DNA of 9,799 nucleotides from assembly GCA_023386865.1 (NCBI GenBank), contig JAEWIV010000286.1, positions 1-9,799 on the forward strand. The letters are read 5' to 3'. Shown one piece after another: positions 6,217 through 9,799 of this stretch. The translations under genes and the position numbers were made by a program. This DNA comes from Pseudomonadota bacterium. GTDB lineage: Bacteria; Pseudomonadota; Alphaproteobacteria; Reyranellales; Reyranellaceae. How positions within the stretch are numbered: the stretch's first letter is position 1; each line of letters starts with the position of its first letter. The notes under the pieces are model-generated. The model searched no databases, was not told the DNA's origin, and worked only from the letters and a program-made list of their open reading frames with translations.

Positions 6217-6238
6217 CACGGCCTGCAGATCGCCGGGA

Positions 6239-6823
6239 TCATTCGGCGACGGACGACGCGCGCATGTCGAGGTCCTCCAGCGGCAGGCCGAGCAGCGCCT
6301 GGAGGAAACGCGCCACGAACTGCAGCACCAGGAGGACGATGCCGAAGGTGACCATCGCCTGGGGCACCCACAGCGGACTTTCGCTCGAGATCGATACCTG
6401 GCCGGAGGAAAAGCTGCGCCATGTGAAGTTCACCATGGCGAGCGCCAGATAGCCGCTGAAGGCGACGCCCAGCGCCGCCAGCACCGTCTCCATCCAGCGT
6501 CGCACGGCGGGCGACACGCGGGCCAGCACCAGGGTCACCCGGATGTGGCCGCCGGCGCGCAAGGTCATGGCGGCGCCGAAGGTGAAGGCCGCGGCCATGA
6601 GATAGGAGCTGTATTCCCAGGCGACCGGAATGTCGGCCGGCACCCACGGGAAGATGTCCGACAGCGCCCGCACCAGGACCTCGCCCAGCATCAGGCAAGT
6701 CAATGCCGCCAGGCAGGCCGCGCCCAGCCAGCCGTCGAGCCGGCCGAGCATGTCGATGCCATCGAGAAGCGAACGCAGGGGCTGGGGAGCCCCTGCGTTC
6801 GGGTTCGGCCCGCGCGCGCTCAC
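6239..6823 (-). CDS. dctQ: TRAP transporter small permease subunit (DctQ family)
   Basis: From the GTG at 6823 the protein has 194 residues, within the usual 160-200. Four membrane segments are visible at about 31-52, 68-88, 110-133 and 152-175. The family motif region AWEYSSYLMAAAFTFGAAMT leads into RAGGHIRVTLVL at 89-100. The small subunit packs against DctM and is needed for transport. The GTG overlaps the dctP stop (GTGA at 6823-6820), a coupled arrangement. The alternative start is an ATG at 6751, residue 25, which leaves the whole first membrane segment intact and would place the strong hairpin at 6771-6800 between the genes. The first 24 residues are Pro/Gly/Asn-rich and may not be translated. 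Confidence 0.92.
   Translation of the reverse strand: MSARGPNPNAGAPQPLRSLLDGIDMLGRLDGWLGAACLAALTCLMLGEVLVRALSDIFPWVPADIPVAWEYSSYLMAAAFTFGAAMTLRAGGHIRVTLVLARVSPAVRRWMETVLAALGVAFSGYLALAMVNFTWRSFSSGQVSISSESPLWVPQAMVTFGIVLLVLQFVARFLQALLGLPLEDLDMRASSVAE
6771..6800. repeat. Perfect hairpin at the dctP/dctQ junction (13-bp stem, 4-base loop)
   Basis: GAACGCAGGGGCT at 6771-6783, loop GGGG, and AGCCCCTGCGTTC at 6788-6800 are exact reverse complements. It lies 19 bases after the dctP stop and 19 bases before the ATG at 6751. There is no T-run, so it is not an intrinsic terminator. Hairpins behind binding-protein genes often protect the upstream mRNA and lower expression of the permease genes, which would fit here. 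Confidence 0.85.
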
Positions 6824-7842
6824 GCGCGCTTCATCTCGACGAGGTAGGCCTTGATCGGCTTCTCGGCGGCCGGCACGCGCTTGATGAAGTCGGCGATCAT
6901 CGGCGCCGTCTTCTTCTGCAGGTCGGCCACCATTTGCGGCGGCGGAACGACGAGCTGCATGCCGCCCTCGGTCAGCTTCTTGTTGCTGTCGGCGTCGGCC
7001 TTGAGCGAGGTGCCCCAGAAGTCGGGCTCGAGCTTCTTGGCGAGCTCGACGATGATCTTCTGGTTGGCCGGCGAGATCTTCTTCAGCGTGTCGTTGTTGA
7101 TGGTGACGATCTGGCACGACCAGGCGTGGTTGGTCTGGTGGAAGAACTTCAGGAACTCCCAGAACTTGCCGTCGACGCCCGACACCGACGAGGTCGACAC
7201 GCCGGCGACGGCGCCCGACGACAGGGCGGCGATGGTCTCGCCCCAGGGGATCAGCGCCGGCGCCATGCCGATGGCGCTGCACATGTCCTGCGCGTTCTTG
7301 TCGGGAACGCGGATCTTGATGCCCTTGAGTGCGTCGAGCGACTCGCACTTGACCTTGAGGTGCAGGTACTGGGTCGGCCACGGCACCATGTAGAGGATGG
7401 TCTGGTTGTTCTTCAGGGCCACCTTCTCGTACTCGGGCCGCAGGTGCTTGTGCAGGACCTTCAGCTCCTCGATGTTGTTGGAGATGAAGGGGATGCCCTC
7501 GACGCCCAGGATCGGCTCGTCACCGATCTGCTGGATGTTCAGGATGTCGGCCATCGGCACCAGCCCGTCGCGCACCGCGCGAAGCTGCTCGGGCCCCTTG
7601 AAGCCGAGCTGGCCGCCCGACTTCACGTCGATCTCGATGGCGCCCGAGGTGCCGGCCTTGACCTCCTCGGCGAACTTCTTGGCGTTGATCGTATGGAAAT
7701 TGCCATCCGGCCACACCGTGCTCAACGGCAGCTTGAGGGCCGCCTGCGCCTGCACGATCGACGGCGCTCCCAGCATAACCGCGCCCATTCCCACGCCTGC
7801 CTTCAAGGCGTTCCTGCGTCCCAATTTCATCGTAGACCCCAT
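6820..7842 (-). CDS. dctP: TRAP transporter substrate-binding protein (DctP family), twin-arginine type signal
   Basis: This periplasmic solute-binding protein (340 residues) delivers substrate to DctQM. The N-terminus GRRNALKAGVGMGAVMLG carries a twin-arginine pattern (RRNALK), and a likely cleavage site follows SIVQAQA near residue 34. The mature part shows the DctP order: FKGPEQLRAVRDGLVPMADI at 81-100, then ALKGIKIRVPDKNAQDM at 171-187. R178 of that stretch is the usual carboxylate-binding arginine. IPWGETIAALSSGAVAGVS at 198-216 stands in place of the common ALQ.G.VDG. This suggests a carboxylate-bearing ligand, though the ligand cannot be named. The ATG at 7842 has GGGGAG 11 bases upstream; the ATG at 7830, closer to the twin-arginine motif, is as likely. 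It lies about 40-50 bp after hyuB, within the same presumed transcript. Confidence 0.94.
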   Translation of the reverse strand: MGSTMKLGRRNALKAGVGMGAVMLGAPSIVQAQAALKLPLSTVWPDGNFHTINAKKFAEEVKAGTSGAIEIDVKSGGQLGFKGPEQLRAVRDGLVPMADILNIQQIGDEPILGVEGIPFISNNIEELKVLHKHLRPEYEKVALKNNQTILYMVPWPTQYLHLKVKCESLDALKGIKIRVPDKNAQDMCSAIGMAPALIPWGETIAALSSGAVAGVSTSSVSGVDGKFWEFLKFFHQTNHAWSCQIVTINNDTLKKISPANQKIIVELAKKLEPDFWGTSLKADADSNKKLTEGGMQLVVPPPQMVADLQKKTAPMIADFIKRVPAAEKPIKAYLVEMKRA

Positions 7843-7867
7843 CGGTTGGTTGACTCCCCGTACCCCA

Positions 7868-7890
7868 CTACTCGGCCGCCGCTACTCGGC
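7868..7890. repeat. Duplicated stop region of hyuB
   Basis: CTACTCGGC occurs at 7868-7876 and 7882-7890, 14 bp apart. On the minus strand this is GCCGAGTAG twice, and the first TAG read is the hyuB stop. It looks like a small local duplication and leaves the hyuB frame unaffected. Confidence 0.5.
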
Positions 7891-9555
7891 TGCACGCGGC
7901 GGCTTATAGTCGTAAACCTTTTCGGCTGTCTCCTGCGAGATCAGCCCATCGGCGAGATCGTTGGCGACCTGCAGGCGATCGCGCTCGGCGGGCCGGCCGA
8001 TGCCGGCGCCGCCCGGCGTCATGACGACCAGCCGGTCGCCGGGCGGGATGAGCTGGAAGCCCTTGCCCTTCAGCGCCTGGCCCGATTTCAGGCCGATAAA
8101 TCCCGCCTCGCCGTCCCGCCCGCCGTCGCGGCCGCGCGGCGGATGGTCGATGCGGTCGAACGCCGCCAGGAGGTCGAACGGCTCGGCAATCCCGCTCTCT
8201 ATCTCCATGATCTGGCCCAGCCCGCCGCGCGTGCGGCCGGCGCCGCCCGAATCGGGACGGAACTCCTTGCGCCAGAAGATCAGCGGGGTCTGGGTCTCGG
8301 CGATCTCCACGGGCGTGCCGCGCACGCCGCTGGGATAGGCGGTGGCCGACAGACCGTCCTTGTCGGTGCGCGCTCCGGTGCCGCCGTTGGAGGTGATGGC
8401 CATGCCGAAGCCGTAGTTGCCACCCTCGCCCCCTTTGACATGGCCGCGCACGTTGAGGTTCCACAGGCACGACGTGCCCTCGGCCGGCACGCGGTCAGGC
8501 ACGATCTGGCGCAGGCAGCCGAACGTCACGTCGGGCAGCATCTGGCCGATGATGTGGCGAGAGGCGACGGCACTGGGCTTGGGCGCATTGAGGATCGTGT
8601 CGGCGGGCGCCAAAACGGTGAGCGGTTCGAGCGAGCCGGCGTTGTTGGGGATGTGCGTCGCCACCACGCAGCCGAGACCGAACACCGTATAGGCCGTGGT
8701 GTAGGCATGCGGCACGTTGATGCCGCGACCCGACACCGCCGACGTGCCGGTGTAGTCGACATGGATGCCGGCGTCGGAAATCGTGAGCGCCGCCTTCAGC
8801 GTCAGCGGCTCGTCGTAGCCGTCGATCGTCATGGCGTTGTGCCAGGTGCCCTTGGGCAGCTTGGCGATCTCTTCCAGCACCGCCTCGCGAGACCGGGCGA
8901 TGATGTGGTCGCCGAGATCGTCGAGGGACTCGATGCCGAACTCGTCCATCATCTCGACCAGGCGACGCGCGCCGACGTCGTTGCATCCGGCCAGGGAGTA
9001 GACGTCGCCCTCGGTGTCGACCGGCAGGCGGGTGTTGGCTCGGATCATCGACATCAGGGTCTCGTTCACCTTGCCCTGGTCGAACAGCTTCAGCATCGGG
9101 ATGTAGAGGCCTTCCATGAACACGTCGGTCGCGTCCGGCCCGAAGCCGATGCCGCCGATGTCCATGAGATGGCTGGTGCAGGAGAACAGCGCCACCAGCT
9201 TGCCGTTGCGAAAGGCCGGCGTGGTGATGACGAAGTCGTTGAGATGGCCGGTGCCCATCCACGGATCGTTGGTGATGTAGGCATCGCCCGGCTTCATCGT
9301 CTCGACCGGGAAGTAGCGCAGGAAATGCTTCACCGACTCGGCCATCGAGTTGACGTGGCCCGGCGTGCCGGTGACGGCCTGGGCCAGCATGCGGCCCTCG
9401 AGGTCGAACACGCCGGCGGAGAGATCGCCGCATTCGCGCACGATCGGGCTGAAGGCGGTGCGCATCAGGGTCTGGGCCTGTTCCTCGACCACGGCGATCA
9501 GGCGGTTCCACATGATCTGCAGGTCGATCAGGCCGACGCTGTTGGACTGGCTCAT
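7882..9555 (-). CDS. hyuB: Hydantoinase B / 5-oxoprolinase family protein (HyuB)
   Basis: This 557-residue protein belongs to the HyuB family, which with HyuA forms ATP-dependent hydantoinases, N-methylhydantoinases and 5-oxoprolinases. Family features in order are RECGDLSAGVFDLEGRMLAQ at 40-59, TPGHVNSM at 64-71 and ITNDPWMGTGHLNDFVITTP at 94-113. They continue with CTSHLMDIGG at 126-135, DYTGTSAVSGRGIN at 267-280, FRPDSGGAGRTRGGLG at 432-447 and TPGGAGIGRP at 513-522. The ATG at 9555 is chosen over upstream starts because MSQSNSVGLIDLQIMWNRL is the normal family start. GAGGAG precedes it and the hyuA stop lies 7 bp upstream. HyuB is cytosolic. Whether the substrate is a hydantoin, N-methylhydantoin, oxoproline or another lactam cannot be decided from sequence. 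Confidence 0.94.
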   Translation of the reverse strand: MSQSNSVGLIDLQIMWNRLIAVVEEQAQTLMRTAFSPIVRECGDLSAGVFDLEGRMLAQAVTGTPGHVNSMAESVKHFLRYFPVETMKPGDAYITNDPWMGTGHLNDFVITTPAFRNGKLVALFSCTSHLMDIGGIGFGPDATDVFMEGLYIPMLKLFDQGKVNETLMSMIRANTRLPVDTEGDVYSLAGCNDVGARRLVEMMDEFGIESLDDLGDHIIARSREAVLEEIAKLPKGTWHNAMTIDGYDEPLTLKAALTISDAGIHVDYTGTSAVSGRGINVPHAYTTAYTVFGLGCVVATHIPNNAGSLEPLTVLAPADTILNAPKPSAVASRHIIGQMLPDVTFGCLRQIVPDRVPAEGTSCLWNLNVRGHVKGGEGGNYGFGMAITSNGGTGARTDKDGLSATAYPSGVRGTPVEIAETQTPLIFWRKEFRPDSGGAGRTRGGLGQIMEIESGIAEPFDLLAAFDRIDHPPRGRDGGRDGEAGFIGLKSGQALKGKGFQLIPPGDRLVVMTPGGAGIGRPAERDRLQVANDLADGLISQETAEKVYDYKPPRAAE

Positions 9556-9562
9556 GCTCTCC

Positions 9563-9799
9563 TCACGCGTCCTTGCGGTCCATGACGATACAGCCGGAGG
9601 CATCGATGTGCGCGGCAAAACTGGCCGAAATATAGGTCGAGGTCTCGTCCTCGGCGACGATGGCCGGCCCCGGAAAGGCGCTGCCGGGCGGCAAGGCCTC
9701 GCGGCGGTAGACCGGCACCTCGGTCGTGCGGCCGCTGCGGCCGGCGCACACCCGCCGCTTGCCGCCCGGCTGGGGCCCCGCGCCCCCCGGCGCGGCGCC
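9563..9799 (-). CDS. hyuA: Hydantoinase A / 5-oxoprolinase family protein, C-terminal end (cut by right edge)
   Basis: The last 78 residues of a HyuA protein are visible; the frame is open to the window edge. The stretch VPVYRREALPPGSAFPGPAI, then VAEDETSTYISASFAAHIDA and GCIVMDRKDA, matches the typical HyuA C-terminus with its PG-PA-I-E---T motif. The preceding part is rich in Gly, Pro and Arg (PQPGGKRRVCAGRSGR). HyuA carries the ATP-binding actin-like fold in the part outside the window. Its TGA at 9565-9563 overlaps the ribosome site of hyuB, so the two are almost certainly translated together as subunits of one enzyme. Confidence 0.88.
   Translation of the reverse strand, partial: GAAPGGAGPQPGGKRRVCAGRSGRTTEVPVYRREALPPGSAFPGPAIVAEDETSTYISASFAAHIDASGCIVMDRKDA

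Noticed and set aside
6703..9585. Very long plus-strand open frame (960 residues) opposite hyuB and dctP
   Set aside because: It is rich in His, Arg, Asp and Gly in the way antisense frames of GC-rich genes are, has no family motifs, and lies exactly opposite two well-supported genes.
9775..9799. G/C-run at the right edge as a terminator or hairpin
   Set aside because: It lies inside the hyuA coding frame and codes the Gly/Pro-rich stretch; it is explained by composition.

Overview
The window is GC-rich and every gene I can support lies on the minus strand. Codon use, an apparent twin-arginine signal on a TRAP binding protein, and the gene families point to an alphaproteobacterium (Rhodospirillales or Rhizobiales type). 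The species cannot be fixed from the sequence.

The right two thirds (3391-9799) form one gene train read right to left. It starts with the C-terminal end of a hydantoinase/oxoprolinase A subunit (hyuA, cut by the window edge), followed by its B subunit (hyuB). Next comes a complete tripartite TRAP transporter: dctP binding protein, dctQ small permease and dctM large permease. Last is a glutamine-synthetase-family ligase of the gamma-glutamylamide type. Spacing is tight: 7 bp hyuA-hyuB, about 40 bp hyuB-dctP, a GTGA overlap at dctP-dctQ and 22 bp dctQ-dctM. This fits uptake of a small amide, lactam or carboxylate compound, ATP-dependent ring opening by HyuAB, and ATP-dependent gamma-glutamylation of an amine. 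The substrate is not readable from the sequence.

The train contains strong secondary-structure elements. A perfect 13-bp stem hairpin sits at the dctP/dctQ junction. Three perfect inverted repeats are packed into 115 bp between dctM and the ligase gene. One of them is a 46-bp loopless palindrome whose arm repeats the ribosome-binding and start region of the ligase gene.

The left third looks like accessory DNA. A 636-residue P-loop ATPase (774-2684) resembles the primase-helicase-type replication proteins of integrated elements and plasmids. Upstream of it are a dyad, short direct repeats, and a roughly 700-bp stretch (2685-3390) of small reading frames that look like degraded or frameshifted genes. 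Near its 3' end the ATPase gene carries three 9-bp repeats followed by three copies in inverted orientation, so the protein reads H-R-D repeats and then P-M-V repeats. No integrase, att site, tRNA, rRNA or CRISPR array is visible.

At the extreme left (1-340) is the 5' part of an unrecognised gene that runs out of the window. A 433-bp stretch with no convincing gene separates it from the ATPase gene.
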